Shown here piece by piece: positions 22,045 through 32,349 of a stretch of DNA of 64,000 nucleotides. The first letter of the stretch is position 1; each line of letters begins with the position of its first letter. The stretch is from Pontibacter kalidii (GTDB taxonomy: Bacteria > Bacteroidota > Bacteroidia > Cytophagales > Hymenobacteraceae). The notes under the pieces were generated by a model that searched no databases, had not been told where the DNA came from, and saw only the letters and a list, made by a program, of their open reading frames with translations. Position numbers and translations under genes: made by a program. The stretch is taken from assembly GCF_026278245.1 (NCBI RefSeq), contig NZ_CP111079.1:1304501-1368500 (forward strand), read 5' to 3'.

Positions 22045-24294
22045 CTACTCATGTATCCGCAGCTTGGCAAAGCTCAGGAGCAGGGTTTTCTCGCCTACCT
22101 CCTCGAAGTTGATGATAGCTTTGGTGCTGTTGCCTTGCGTATCCATTTTGGCTACTACGCCGAAACCGAATTTTGGGTGCTCTACCCGCATACCGGCTGC
22201 CAAATTAGAGGTATCGCTCGGCTTAAAATCGGCGGGGGCGGTATAGGCCGTTGCCGCCTGCTTGCGTGCCGGTGGCTGTACCAGGCTGCTGATGCTGCTC
22301 TTGCGCTGCAGCACCCGGTCGAACACGTTGCCACCGCTTGCCTGTGGCTCGCCATACTTAAAGTTAAGGAACTTCGGATCAATTTCGTCGAGGAAGCGGC
22401 TCTTCTCGCAGGCCCGCAGGTTGCCCCACTGGTAACGGCTGGTGGCATAAGTTAAGTATAGTTTCTTCTCGGCACGCGTAATAGCCACATAGAACAAACG
22501 GCGTTCCTCCTCCAGGTCGGCGCGGGAGTTCAGCATCATCTGGCTCGGGAAGAGGTTCTCTTCCATCCCCACAATAAATACGTTCTTAAACTCCAGGCCC
22601 TTGGCCGAGTGAATGGTCATCAGCGTCACGAACTCCCCGCCATCATCGGCTTTGGTATCGGCATCGGTTACCAGGGCAATGTCCTGCAGGAAGGCCGAGA
22701 GGCTTTTATCTTCCTTCTCCGGGTCATCCACGTACTCCTTGATACCGTTCAGCAACTCCTGTATGTTCTCATAACGTGCCAGGCCCTCTACGGTTTTATC
22801 CTGGTACAATTCATCCACAATTCCGGAGTGCTTGGCAATGTGCTTGGCTATCTCGAAGGCGTCGCTGTGCTCGGCAATGCGGGAAAAGTCGCGGATCATG
22901 ATGGAGAAATTCTCGATGGCGGTGCCGACGCGGTTGCCCAGGAACTCGGTGGCGTTCTGCACCACTTCCCATACGCTGTGGTTGGTGTCGTTGGCCGTCA
23001 CAAAGAGCTTCTGCTCCGTCGTTTCGCCAATGCCGCGCTTAGGGTAGTTGATGACGCGGCGCAGCGCCTGCTCGTCGTTCGGGTTCACCGTCAGGCGCAG
23101 GTAGGCAATCAGGTCCTTGATCTCCTTGCGCTGGTAGAACGACAGGCCGCCGATGATTTTATACTTGATGTTCATGCGGCGCAGCGCTTCCTCCATGGCC
23201 CGCGACTGCGCATTGGTACGGTACAGGATGGCAAAGTCGTCGTAGGAGAGGTGGTTGCTCATCTTCTCTTCGAAGATGGTGGTGGCCACCAGTTTGCCTT
23301 CCTCGTTATCGGAGTTGGCCTTGATCACCTCAATGAGGGGGCCTTCCTCGTTATCGGTGAACACATCTTTGCGCAGTTGCGCCTGGTTGTTCTTGATAAC
23401 AGAGTTGGCCGCGTGCACGATGTTTTTGGTAGAGCGGTAGTTCTGCTCCAGCTTGAATACCTGCAGCTCCGGGTAGTCGCGCTCAAAGTTGAGGATATTC
23501 TGGATATCGGCGCCGCGGAAGGCGTAGATCGACTGCGCATCATCACCCACCACCACAATGTTGCGGTTCTGGGCGGCCAGCTTGCGTGTGATCAGGTACT
23601 GGGAGTAGTTCGTATCCTGGTACTCGTCCACCATCACGAAGTTGAAGATGTTCTGGTACTTGTTGAGCGCATCCGGATGGTCTTTGAACAGCACGTTGGT
23701 GTTGAACAGCAGGTCATCGAAGTCCATGGCGCCGGCGCGGAAGCAGCGGCTCTGGTACATCTCGTAAATCTTGCCGATCTTCGGGCGCATCGCCGCTTCG
23801 TCGTCGGCCTGAATAACCGGGTCGTTAACGTACTGCTTTACCGAGATGAGTTTGTTCTTGGCTGAGGAGATGCGACCCAGCACCACATTCGGCTTGTAGA
23901 GCTTATCGTCCAGGTTCATCTCCTTCACGATGTTGCGAATGAGCGTTTTGGAGTCGTCGGTATCGTAGATGGTGAAGCTCTTCGGGTAGCCGATCTTTTC
24001 GGCCTCCGCCCGCAGGATGCGCGAGAACACCGAGTGGAAGGTGCCCATCCAGATATTTTTGGCCTCGTTGCCGATCACCTTCTCGATACGGTGGCGCATT
24101 TCCTTGGCCGCCTTGTTGGTAAAGGTAAGGGCCAGTATATTAAACGGGTCCACCCCCAGGCTGATGAGGTGGGCGATCCGGTAAGTAAGTACCCTTGTTT
24201 TGCCGGAGCCGGCGCCGGCAATGATCATGGCTGGTCCCTCGGTGTGCAGTACCGCCGCGCGCTGCGACTCGTTCAGTAAGCTGATATAATCCAT
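22045..24294 (-). CDS. pcrA: ATP-dependent DNA helicase, UvrD/PcrA/Rep type (SF1A)
   Basis: The 749-residue 3'-5' helicase works in repair and in removing blocks to replication. Motifs are a Q motif (LNESQRAAVLH), Walker A AGAGSGKTR (26-34), Ia LTFTNKAAKEMRHR, Walker B VMVDEYQDTN, III VVGDDAQSIYAFRGAD, IV QNYRSTKNIV, V VTLMTIHSAKGLEFKNVFIV and VI LFYVAITRAEKKLYL. The C-terminal segment (GMRVEHPKFGFGVVAKM, then IINFEEVGEKTLLLSFAKL) is the Tudor-like domain that binds RNA polymerase in PcrA. Length is normal. It is monocistronic with a dispersed repeat after it. Confidence 0.95.
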   Translation of the reverse strand: MDYISLLNESQRAAVLHTEGPAMIIAGAGSGKTRVLTYRIAHLISLGVDPFNILALTFTNKAAKEMRHRIEKVIGNEAKNIWMGTFHSVFSRILRAEAEKIGYPKSFTIYDTDDSKTLIRNIVKEMNLDDKLYKPNVVLGRISSAKNKLISVKQYVNDPVIQADDEAAMRPKIGKIYEMYQSRCFRAGAMDFDDLLFNTNVLFKDHPDALNKYQNIFNFVMVDEYQDTNYSQYLITRKLAAQNRNIVVVGDDAQSIYAFRGADIQNILNFERDYPELQVFKLEQNYRSTKNIVHAANSVIKNNQAQLRKDVFTDNEEGPLIEVIKANSDNEEGKLVATTIFEEKMSNHLSYDDFAILYRTNAQSRAMEEALRRMNIKYKIIGGLSFYQRKEIKDLIAYLRLTVNPNDEQALRRVINYPKRGIGETTEQKLFVTANDTNHSVWEVVQNATEFLGNRVGTAIENFSIMIRDFSRIAEHSDAFEIAKHIAKHSGIVDELYQDKTVEGLARYENIQELLNGIKEYVDDPEKEDKSLSAFLQDIALVTDADTKADDGGEFVTLMTIHSAKGLEFKNVFIVGMEENLFPSQMMLNSRADLEEERRLFYVAITRAEKKLYLTYATSRYQWGNLRACEKSRFLDEIDPKFLNFKYGEPQASGGNVFDRVLQRKSSISSLVQPPARKQAATAYTAPADFKPSDTSNLAAGMRVEHPKFGFGVVAKMDTQGNSTKAIINFEEVGEKTLLLSFAKLRIHE

Positions 24295-24520
24295 TTCTTC
24301 TCTTCCGCGTGCTATAAATCAATGCAAGTTACAAATACTAATCCTTTTTCAGAACCGCTTCCGATAACTAATGCCTGCGTGGGCATAAAGTATAAAGCAG
24401 GTATAAGATGAACACCTGCTGAGTGTAAAGCGTTTAGTATTTGGGCAAGTATACCATTTGCATTAACGCGGTGTTTACGAGCTGTTTTGGTGTCATTTTT
24501 GATAAGAGCCCGCTAGCGCT

Positions 24521-24528
24521 TACTTTTG
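24521..24528 (+). promoter_or_regulatory. Promoter -7 box of the Sel1/ankyrin gene
   Basis: TACTTTTG fits TAnnTTTG. Its last bases form the TTG at 24526 that opens the longest reading frame, so that TTG cannot be the translation start. Confidence 0.55.
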
Positions 24529-24558
24529 CAGGAAGGCCGGAACATAAACCTGAATACG

Positions 24559-26238
24559 TTGAAACATCCTCATACTATAACTCACCGCCCACTTCGCATC
24601 AGGAAACTCCTGTTGCTGGGCCTGCTGGCAGGCTTCAGCCAACTGGCTGTGGCGCAAACAGGCGCAGGTACGGGCGGGGCAGACAAGGCCACCACAGCGG
24701 CGAAGGATTCTGCCGTGGCTGCCGCGAAAAAGGCCACCGCGGCCACCAGTGCCAGGCCTGCCGCTGCAGCACCGGCTCCGATTATCAGGCGCATCTGGCG
24801 CACGCCTGCCATGGATGAGGCCATGCACTACTATACTTCGCTGGACTTTCAGCGGGCGCAGGAGAGGTTCAGGACCGCCGCGGCAGCGGGCGAGCACGAC
24901 GCGTTGTACTTCCTGGGGCGCATGCACCAGTACCGCGAGCTCAAGTATGACTCAGTGGAGATAGACACCGTACAGCAAATAGATGATGCCCGCACGTACT
25001 TCGCCGCCAACCGCGACTCCGCCCAGTATTACTACCAAACTGCCCTGGACAGTGGCAGCGTGCTGGCAAATCTGGGTATGGCTGAGCTGATGACCCTGCG
25101 CAGCAAGGATGACGAGCAGCGCTTTATCCAGCGCATGCGCACCGCCGCCATCACCATCCGCGAGAAAGCGGTGGAGGGGGATGGCTTCGCCAACCGCATC
25201 CTGGGGAGCATGTACTATACCGGTTACGGGGAGATGCAGAATCACGCGCTGGCGGCCAATTACTTGCGCCGCGCCGCGGAGGCTGGCGATGTGGTGGCGT
25301 ATACCTCGCTGGCCAACCTGTACCTGAACGGAGAGGGCGTGGGCAAGGATTACCAGAAAGCAGTGCACTGGCTGCAGAAAGGCGTGGAGGCCGGCGAGCG
25401 CGAGGCCATGTATACGCTGGCGCTTTTGCTGGAGGAAGGAACGTTGGGTGAGGTGAAGGTGGAGGAGGCCAGGGACCTGTACCGCGAAGCCGTGGAGAAA
25501 GGCAGCCGAAACGCGTACGAGCAGTTGATTTACATTAACCAGACGCCGAACCAGAAGGTGGTGATAGCCGCCATCCACCGCGACCCGGAGATGCTGAACC
25601 GCGCCCTGGCCGCTGGCGGGGACCCAAACACCCAGGACGAGCCGGAGGACTACGAAGCGAACCTGCAGAGGCGCACGCCGCTGATGCATGCTTTGTACCT
25701 GCCGATGCTGCTGGAGGATTACGGGGTAGAGTACGAGCCGGAGGCGCGCCTGAAAGCGGCCAGCCTGCTGTTGCGGAAGGGGGCCGACGTAAACGCACAG
25801 GACATCAACGGCAAAACGGCCCTGCACTACGTGGTGAGCAGCACGCGCATCAAGACCGAGTTTTACGAGAACGAGCAGGTGCAGCTGCTCGACACGCTGC
25901 TGGCGCACGGCGCCAACCCAGACATCAAGGATAAGGAAGGAAATACGGTGCTGGCGCAGGCGCTGAACGCCACCATCGGCCAGCACATTGGCATCCTGGA
26001 GCTGGAGAAGCTGCTGCAGTCCGGGGCCAACCCGAACGTAGCCAATAACGAAGGCAAGACGCCGCTGATGCTGGCCTGCGAGATAGACGCCAACTTTGAG
26101 ATCATACTTGCCCTGCTGCAGGCGAATGCCGACGTCACCATCACCGACAATTCCGGCAAGGCCGCCATCGACTACACAAAGCACGAGAACGTGCAGAACA
26201 TTCTGCTGGCTGCCGGCTCTCCTCCAAAGCAGGAGTAG
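24559..26238 (+). CDS. Exported Sel1-repeat and ankyrin-repeat protein
   Basis: About 559 residues from a TTG start at 24559. No ATG or GTG fits, and this start gives a clean signal peptide (KLLLLGLLAGFSQLAVAQ, cut after AVA). After an Ala/Thr-rich linker come Sel1-like repeats (about 90-330: GSMYYTGYGEMQNHALAANY, LANLYLNGEGVGKDYQKAVH, LALLLEEGTLGEVKVEEARD). Ankyrin repeats then run to the C-terminus (LLRKGADVNAQDINGKTALH, LLAHGANPDIKDKEGNTVLA, LLQSGANPNVANNEGKTPLM). Both are protein-binding solenoids; the partner is unknown. The location is periplasmic or surface. The join of two solenoid types in one exported chain is unusual. Terminator follows. Confidence 0.8.
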   Translation: MKHPHTITHRPLRIRKLLLLGLLAGFSQLAVAQTGAGTGGADKATTAAKDSAVAAAKKATAATSARPAAAAPAPIIRRIWRTPAMDEAMHYYTSLDFQRAQERFRTAAAAGEHDALYFLGRMHQYRELKYDSVEIDTVQQIDDARTYFAANRDSAQYYYQTALDSGSVLANLGMAELMTLRSKDDEQRFIQRMRTAAITIREKAVEGDGFANRILGSMYYTGYGEMQNHALAANYLRRAAEAGDVVAYTSLANLYLNGEGVGKDYQKAVHWLQKGVEAGEREAMYTLALLLEEGTLGEVKVEEARDLYREAVEKGSRNAYEQLIYINQTPNQKVVIAAIHRDPEMLNRALAAGGDPNTQDEPEDYEANLQRRTPLMHALYLPMLLEDYGVEYEPEARLKAASLLLRKGADVNAQDINGKTALHYVVSSTRIKTEFYENEQVQLLDTLLAHGANPDIKDKEGNTVLAQALNATIGQHIGILELEKLLQSGANPNVANNEGKTPLMLACEIDANFEIILALLQANADVTITDNSGKAAIDYTKHENVQNILLAAGSPPKQE

Positions 26239-26266
26239 GGGAGCGGAAAGGTGAAACAATCAGAAG

Positions 26267-26292
26267 AGGCGCAGCAAACTGCGCCTTTTTTA
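26267..26292 (+). terminator. Terminator of the Sel1/ankyrin gene
   Basis: The perfect 8-bp stem AGGCGCAG / CTGCGCCT with loop CAAA is followed by six T. Confidence 0.9.
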
Positions 26293-26348
26293 TTGGCTTC
26301 GTCTGAGCCCGGAAAACTGCAGCAGCACCTTTTAAACTAATTTATACC

Positions 26349-26356
26349 TACCTTTG
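26349..26356 (+). promoter_or_regulatory. Promoter -7 box of the DUF3109 gene
   Basis: TACCTTTG fits TAnnTTTG and lies about 70 bases before the ATG at 26429. Confidence 0.45.
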
Positions 26357-26428
26357 TCTTTTCTATAGTTTGTGTGGCGGTCTGTAGCTATACTCTGTGC
26401 CGCACCCAATTTTGATATTACACTTCCT

Positions 26429-27007
26429 ATGATAGTTCTTCAGAATACCGTGATCAGCGACGACGTGCGCGACCAGTTCTTTGTGTGTAACCTTGAGAAA
26501 TGCAAAGGCGCCTGCTGTGTGGAGGGTGACCTAGGCGCGCCGCTGGAGGAAGACGAGCTGGAGATACTGAAGGACAGCTATGAGCACGTTAAGCCCTATA
26601 TGTCCGCCGCCGGACTGAAAGCGGTGGAGGAGCAGGGTTTGTACATCAAAGACTGGGAAGGGGATTACTCTACCCCGACCATCGGTAACCGAGAGTGCGC
26701 CTATGCCATCTATGACGAGAACAACATGCTGAAATGCGCCATAGAGCAGGCATACTACGATGGCAAGATCAGCTGGAAAAAACCGATTTCGTGCCACCTG
26801 TACCCGATCCGTATCACGAAGTATGATGGCTTTGAGGCGTTGAACTACGACCGTTGGGGCATTTGCAGCTCGGCCTGCAGCTTCGGCCAGGACCTTGGCG
26901 TGCGCGTGTACCAGTTCCTGAAGGAGCCGCTTATCCGCAAGTATGGCGAAGGCTGGTACAGCGAACTGGAGCAACTGATGGAGAGCGAGGAGCCGGCTAA
27001 AAAGTAG
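26429..27007 (+). CDS. DUF3109 family cysteine-rich protein
   Basis: The 192-residue protein shows the DUF3109 pattern: [56 protein letters not shown] and [10 protein letters not shown]. The eight-plus conserved cysteines in CxxxCC, C, C, C and C...C spacing suggest a bound metal or Fe-S cluster, but I know of no demonstrated function. Start ATG at 26429 is chosen because family members begin at this point (MIVLQ.T..SD); the open frame extends 19 codons upstream without homology character. It is followed by a terminator-like hairpin shared with the convergent lipoprotein gene. Confidence 0.88.
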   Translation: MIVLQNTVISDDVRDQFFVCNLEKCKGACCVEGDLGAPLEEDELEILKDSYEHVKPYMSAAGLKAVEEQGLYIKDWEGDYSTPTIGNRECAYAIYDENNMLKCAIEQAYYDGKISWKKPISCHLYPIRITKYDGFEALNYDRWGICSSACSFGQDLGVRVYQFLKEPLIRKYGEGWYSELEQLMESEEPAKK

Positions 27008-27046
27008 TATCCTTTCCCTGGCTGCTGAATTCTTGCTGCAAGTATA

Positions 27047-27077
27047 AAGAAGTGCCGTTTTGCCAACGGCACTTCTT
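27047..27077. terminator. Bidirectional terminator between the DUF3109 and lipoprotein genes
   Basis: A perfect 13-bp stem, AAGAAGTGCCGTT / AACGGCACTTCTT, with a 5-base loop is flanked on the left by AAGTATA and on the right by ATTTAG. It lies between two convergent genes. Confidence 0.8.
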
Positions 27078-27150
27078 ATTTAGAAGCCGCATTTTAAGTC
27101 ACCAGCACGAGGTGTTGCGAGCTAAGCAAGCCTGAGTAGAGAATACGTTT

Positions 27151-28095
27151 TTACTTTTGGTACTTCTCCAACTCCGGTAACAGGGCAGCAGCCAGTTTAT
27201 TTCCTCTACCAATAGCCTCTTTTGCCCAGTGCCTTGCCTGCTCCAGATCCCCCATAGCCTCATACACCACGGCTGTATTATAAGCAGCCCGCGCAGCTTC
27301 TTTCCGGTTACTGCTTTTGATGAGCGGCTCCAGCATGGCAAGGGCGTTATGCCAGTCTCCGGCTGCCATGGCAACGGCAGGGTCCTGAAAGTTCTTGCTG
27401 GAGTAATAGGGGCGGGCAAAGGAAAACGGCTGCGGCGACAGTCTGCTCCAGTACCTGTTGCCGGTATACCAGGCCAAATCATTTACTGCGGTGCTGGCAT
27501 TGCCCATTGAGGGCCCTATGGCCAGTAGGCCGCTTATCACCCCCCTCGACTGGTAAGGAGCCTCCTCGGCGAGCACACATCTGTCCAGCACCTGCCCCGT
27601 GCTGTCATAAAGCACCCAGGTAGAGGCAACAGCCAAATCATAATAAGCCGTTTTGGAGATGCTGCCATCCTCCTCCTTTTCGCGCACGGTTTCCTGCTTA
27701 AAGTAGGTATCGAAGTGTTCCAGCGACAGCAGCAGATGGTGCGGTTGCTGCAAGTATAAATCCTGTACCTGCTCCGGGTTCAGCCTGCTGTTTACAGTGG
27801 GGGTTCTGTAGCTGATGGAGTCAGTAAAAACAAGATCATACGTGTCATCCTGAAGAATAGCGTCTATGGCCCCCAGGAAGGCATGGTTTGCCCCGCCCGC
27901 GAACACCCCGACCTTTTTCTCCTGATTAAAGTCCAGCAGCTTTGGGTTATACCTGTTTAAAACCGCTACCTTCCATTGGTCATTCGCCACTGCCACCGCT
28001 GCGGGCCTGGTCGTATCAACAAATAGTATGGAGGTGCAGCTAAATTGTGTGATGGCCAGAGTGCCGAACAGAAAAAGTATGATCTTCTTATACAT
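27151..28095 (-). CDS. Lipoprotein, DUF6340-like
   Basis: The 314-residue protein begins with a lipoprotein signal (MYKKIILFLFGTLAITQFSC; lipid-modified Cys20). The mature chain has an N-terminal alpha/beta domain (AVAVANDQWKVAVLNRYNP, LAVASTWVLYDSTGQVLDRC) and a C-terminal TPR-like pair (DWHNALAMLEPLI, AAYNTAVVYEAMGDLEQARH). This layout is that of the DUF6340 family of Bacteroidota envelope lipoproteins, whose role is unknown. The family name is given from memory of the pattern. It is transcribed after the acc operon but behind that operon's terminator, so it has its own promoter. Confidence 0.75.
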   Translation of the reverse strand: MYKKIILFLFGTLAITQFSCTSILFVDTTRPAAVAVANDQWKVAVLNRYNPKLLDFNQEKKVGVFAGGANHAFLGAIDAILQDDTYDLVFTDSISYRTPTVNSRLNPEQVQDLYLQQPHHLLLSLEHFDTYFKQETVREKEEDGSISKTAYYDLAVASTWVLYDSTGQVLDRCVLAEEAPYQSRGVISGLLAIGPSMGNASTAVNDLAWYTGNRYWSRLSPQPFSFARPYYSSKNFQDPAVAMAAGDWHNALAMLEPLIKSSNRKEAARAAYNTAVVYEAMGDLEQARHWAKEAIGRGNKLAAALLPELEKYQK

Positions 28096-28141
28096 GCCTG
28101 TATCAGGGGATAAGCTGTGGTTTTACAGGGCATGAAGGTAT

Positions 28142-28170
28142 AAAAAAAGCCCCAACCGATAAGCTGGGGC
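28142..28170 (-). terminator. Terminator of the efp-accB-accC operon
   Basis: Read on the minus strand, a GGCCCCA...TGGGGC stem (28149-28154 with 28165-28170) is followed by seven T (28148-28142). It lies 28 bases after the accC stop codon. Confidence 0.9.
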
Positions 28171-28197
28171 CTTAATAATTTGCTGTTACATCTGCTT

Positions 28198-29544
<1,347 letters not shown>

Positions 29545-29572
29545 AGGTTCTGATTAGGAGAATTGAAGATCT

Positions 29573-29656
29573 GACGATTTGAAAATTATAAACAATGAAA
29601 ATGGAGACGTTTTTCACACCATCTCCATTTTCAAATTCTCTCATTTTCAAATCGTC
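29573..29656. repeat. Nested inverted repeat inside the acc operon
   Basis: Outer arms GACGATTTGAAAAT (29573-29586) and its exact complement (29643-29656) enclose inner arms GAAAATGGAGA (29597-29607) and TCTCCATTTTC (29622-29632). In the accB-accC transcript it would form a long two-part hairpin. It shares GAGAATTGAAG (left flank, 29558-29568) with the element at 181-337. Confidence 0.85.
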
Positions 29657-29668
29657 AAACTGGAATTA

Positions 29669-30154
29669 TTAGCTTGGGTCTACCAGGAACAGCGGCTGAT
29701 CGTACTCCACAGGCGAGGCGTTGTCTACCAGTACCTTCACAATCTTGCCTGATACCTCAGACTCGATCTCGTTGAACAGCTTCATGGCCTCGATGATGCA
29801 GATTACCTGCCCTTTTTTCACCTCATCGCCTACGTTCACGAACACGGGATTCTCCGGGCTGGCGGCGCGGTAGAAGGTGCCGATCATCGGCGCCTTGATG
29901 GCTACATACTTGCTGTCGTCGGAGGCAGCAGGGGCAGCGACAGGTGCCGGGGCAGTAGCAGCAGGAGCCGCGGCCGGAGCAGCCTGAGGGGCCGGGGCCG
30001 CCTGGGGGGCAGGCTCAGCACCTTTCACGTATGTTACCTTCTGGTCTGGATCGCGCTTTACCGAGATCTTGAATTCTTCTGTTTCAATGTTAACTTTATT
30101 CAGGCCGGATTTGGCGATAAAGTCGATGAGGTCCTGGATTTCTTTAGCTTTCAT
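29669..30154 (-). CDS. accB: Acetyl-CoA carboxylase, biotin carboxyl carrier protein
   Basis: A 161-residue carrier. The C-terminal biotinyl domain has the attachment motif CIIEAMKLFNEIE (biotin on the Lys of EAMK), preceded by IGTFYRAASPENPVFVNVGD. An Ala/Pro-rich flexible linker (about 45-80) joins it to an N-terminal helix-strand segment (IQDLIDFIAKSGLNKVNIE). The chain moves biotin between AccC and the AccAD transferase. It starts 3 bases after the efp stop codon, so translation of the two may be coupled, and it precedes accC. Confidence 0.96.
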   Translation of the reverse strand: MKAKEIQDLIDFIAKSGLNKVNIETEEFKISVKRDPDQKVTYVKGAEPAPQAAPAPQAAPAAAPAATAPAPVAAPAASDDSKYVAIKAPMIGTFYRAASPENPVFVNVGDEVKKGQVICIIEAMKLFNEIESEVSGKIVKVLVDNASPVEYDQPLFLVDPS

Positions 30155-30157
30155 GTT

Positions 30158-30721
30158 CTATTTAACTCTTTCAGCGTATGAGTACGTACGAGTGTCTACT
30201 TTGATTTTTTCGTCCTGACCGATGAACAACGGCACCTGGATCGTTGCGCCTGTTTCTACGATGGCTGGCTTAGAAGCGTTCGTAGCGGTGTCGCCCTTTA
30301 AGCCTGGCTCGGTGTAGGTAATGGTCAGTTCCACAAACGGAGGAATCTCGCAGGTGAGCGGTGTTTCCGTCTCAGCGTGGAAGAGAATCGTAACCTCCTG
30401 GCCTTCTTTCATCAGGTCGGCAAATGGCACCATGGCCTCGTTCAGGGTTACCTGCTCAAAGGTGTTCATGTCCATAAAATTATAGCCCATGTCATCCTTG
30501 TAGATAAACTGGTGCGGGCGCTGCTCCACGCGGGCGGTCGTAATTTTATGTCCGGCAGAGAACGTGTTGTCAAGCATTTTGCCGGTTCTAACGTTTCTGA
30601 GCTTCGTTCTCACGAACGCGGGCCCTTTTCCTGGCTTTACGTGCTGAAAATCAACAACCTGGTACAGGTCATTATTGAATTCAATCACGATGCCGTTTTT
30701 GATATCAGCTGTGGTTGCCAT
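30158..30721 (-). CDS. efp: Elongation factor P
   Basis: A 187-residue three-domain EF-P that rescues ribosomes stalled at polyproline. KPGKGPAFVRTKLRN in the first domain carries Lys32, the residue that is modified in many bacteria; RVEQRPHQFIYKDDMGYNFMD and the C-terminal VPLFIGQDEKIKVDTRT are standard. No EpmA, YmfI or other modifying gene is nearby. It is the first gene of an operon with accB and accC, an order known from several Bacteroidota. A TTTG-20-TAGTTTTA promoter lies upstream. Confidence 0.97.
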   Translation of the reverse strand: MATTADIKNGIVIEFNNDLYQVVDFQHVKPGKGPAFVRTKLRNVRTGKMLDNTFSAGHKITTARVEQRPHQFIYKDDMGYNFMDMNTFEQVTLNEAMVPFADLMKEGQEVTILFHAETETPLTCEIPPFVELTITYTEPGLKGDTATNASKPAIVETGATIQVPLFIGQDEKIKVDTRTYSYAERVK

Positions 30722-30755
30722 ACAATTTAACTTTATTGTCTTCTCAATAAGGAGG

Positions 30756-30787
30756 TAAAACTATGTTTGTTTTTGCTGTCTTGCAAA
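30756..30787 (-). promoter_or_regulatory. Promoter of the efp-acc operon
   Basis: On the minus strand TTTG (30787-30784) and TAGTTTTA (30763-30756) are separated by 20 bases, close to TTTG/TAnnTTTG with one mismatch. The efp start lies 35 bases after the -7 element. Confidence 0.55.
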
Positions 30788-30860
30788 ACAAAATTACGCA
30801 AACTACTGAAATAAACGCTAAAAAAGATGTCTGTTCGAACACTTAACTGCCGGGTAATAC

Positions 30861-32114
30861 CTATTTAAACTGCCCTGCTAAATCCTTGTTGCGCCGGGGC
30901 TGCATTTCTGCTAAACGTGGGTGCCTGCTTCGGCGAAGGCGCAAGATGGTTAAAGCACCAAGCAGGGCCACGGTTCCCAACGTATAGATAGAAAGGCTCT
31001 CGAGCAACCGGTACAGGTCTCCGCCCATCAGGTCCCTTATGTTGATGCCGACAAGGACACAGCCAGCCACTGCAAGCACTTTTGCAACTTTGTTTAACTC
31101 AGCGTAATTAGACAGCACCACGACCATGCAGGGCAGTGCAAACAGGAAAGCGTTCAGGCTGGTGACGGCAAACAGCGGGATCAGTGCCACCAGGAGCGCC
31201 ACATCAGACACGAAGTTGTTTTTTAGCTTTTCCCCGGCCCGTACAAAGTATAAAACAAAGCCACCGATAAGGGCCAGGACGACTACCTGGTATACTTTGA
31301 TGGCTGCATCGCTTTGCAGCAGGTATTGTATCGGCGTATAGCGGGCAAGCACCGAAAAGATGGTATGGTTGCCGCTTTTTAGTAGCTCCTGCTTTGCGTT
31401 CATTTCGAGGACAAGCTCCTGGAGCCAGCCTTTATAAAGCGCTGCGAAAGCCTCTGCAGAAGGGTAGAACAGGAAGGGCAGCAGACCGAGGAGCACGATG
31501 GCTGTCGCCGTAGAGGCGAGCATGTCGAAGCGCTTTTTGAGCAGGAGGTAGGGCAGCAGAATAAAGCCGAAGGGTTTGATGAAGATGCTGGCCGCCAACA
31601 CTACGCCGGCAGCAACAGGGCGGTTGTTTTTCCATAGCAGCACCACAACTACGTAAAGCGCCAGAAGCACGAAATTCACCTGGCCCAAATGCCACTCCCG
31701 GTGCACATGGGCACCAACCGCTAAAAACGACAGGAGCAGTACCGTGTTCTTCTGCCGTACGGTAAACTTCTGGTCTGACGGAGCTGCCAGTTGAAACAGG
31801 AAGTGCAGGACAACGATGGCCAGCAGCACCAGCAGCAGCCAGTAAACGATCTTGGCCGCTGCAAAGGGCACTAACGTAAAGGGGATAAAGTATAACCCTG
31901 CCGTAGGTGAGTACTTGTACACGTAATGGCCATCCGAGGCAATGCGGTAGATTTCGCTTCCGCGGAGCATTCTTTCGGCCGTTTTGTAGTATACTTCCAG
32001 GTCATGCATCCAGAACCGGTCATTTATGATTTCACCTATGAGCAGCAGCAGGCCTGCAAGCAGTATAGCAAATGCCCAGGCGTACTTTGGTTGGAACAGC
32101 GTTGTCAATCGCAT
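30861..32114 (-). CDS. GT87-like (DUF2029) polyprenyl-phosphate-sugar glycosyltransferase
   Basis: A 417-residue polytopic membrane protein with about ten to eleven hydrophobic segments. The N-terminal loop after the first segment (MHDLEVYYKTAERMLRGSEI, then YVYKYSPTAGLYFIPFTLVP) is the GT87 hallmark, with the acidic catalytic residue in HDLEVYY. Members are inner-membrane mannosyl- or other glycosyltransferases using polyprenyl-phosphate donors; the acceptor here is unknown. It stands alone, transcribed divergently from the TIGR02757 gene. The C-terminal 25 residues are basic and cytoplasmic. Confidence 0.82.
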   Translation of the reverse strand: MRLTTLFQPKYAWAFAILLAGLLLLIGEIINDRFWMHDLEVYYKTAERMLRGSEIYRIASDGHYVYKYSPTAGLYFIPFTLVPFAAAKIVYWLLLVLLAIVVLHFLFQLAAPSDQKFTVRQKNTVLLLSFLAVGAHVHREWHLGQVNFVLLALYVVVVLLWKNNRPVAAGVVLAASIFIKPFGFILLPYLLLKKRFDMLASTATAIVLLGLLPFLFYPSAEAFAALYKGWLQELVLEMNAKQELLKSGNHTIFSVLARYTPIQYLLQSDAAIKVYQVVVLALIGGFVLYFVRAGEKLKNNFVSDVALLVALIPLFAVTSLNAFLFALPCMVVVLSNYAELNKVAKVLAVAGCVLVGINIRDLMGGDLYRLLESLSIYTLGTVALLGALTILRLRRSRHPRLAEMQPRRNKDLAGQFK

Positions 32115-32266
32115 GATTAAGTTTGTAAGGGGGTGTTTGTTTTATACTTTAACTTCAGATACGGGTATCTAAAGTTGGCCAAGTTACAAAGTATAGTTCA
32201 AATGCTTTGCTTTAAAATCAAAGAAAATGCCCGTTTTGTTAGAATATTGCCTGTTGCCGATTCTTG

Positions 32267-32274
32267 TAAATTTG
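32267..32274 (+). promoter_or_regulatory. Promoter -7 box of the TIGR02757 gene
   Basis: TAAATTTG fits TAnnTTTG, 76 bases before the ATG. The -33 element is unclear. Confidence 0.4.
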
Positions 32275-32349
32275 CTGCGTAGGCCTTCCTGCTAACGCAG
32301 GTTTAAACCGGATACATCATTTCCATCAGAAATCAAGTATACGTTCCGC

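Noticed and set aside
22609..23865. A 418-codon open frame on the plus strand
   Set aside because: It is the complement of the UvrD/PcrA helicase gene, whose motifs are complete. Its His/Val/Leu-rich translation has no family character and is a GC-driven shadow.
24526..24558. TTG at 24526 as start of the Sel1/ankyrin protein
   Set aside because: It is part of the -7 promoter box TACTTTTG, so the codon would not be transcribed.
24952..26259. A 435-codon open frame on the minus strand
   Set aside because: It lies antisense to the Sel1/ankyrin gene, which has a signal peptide, clear repeats and a terminator. The antisense translation is low-complexity Gln/His/Val.
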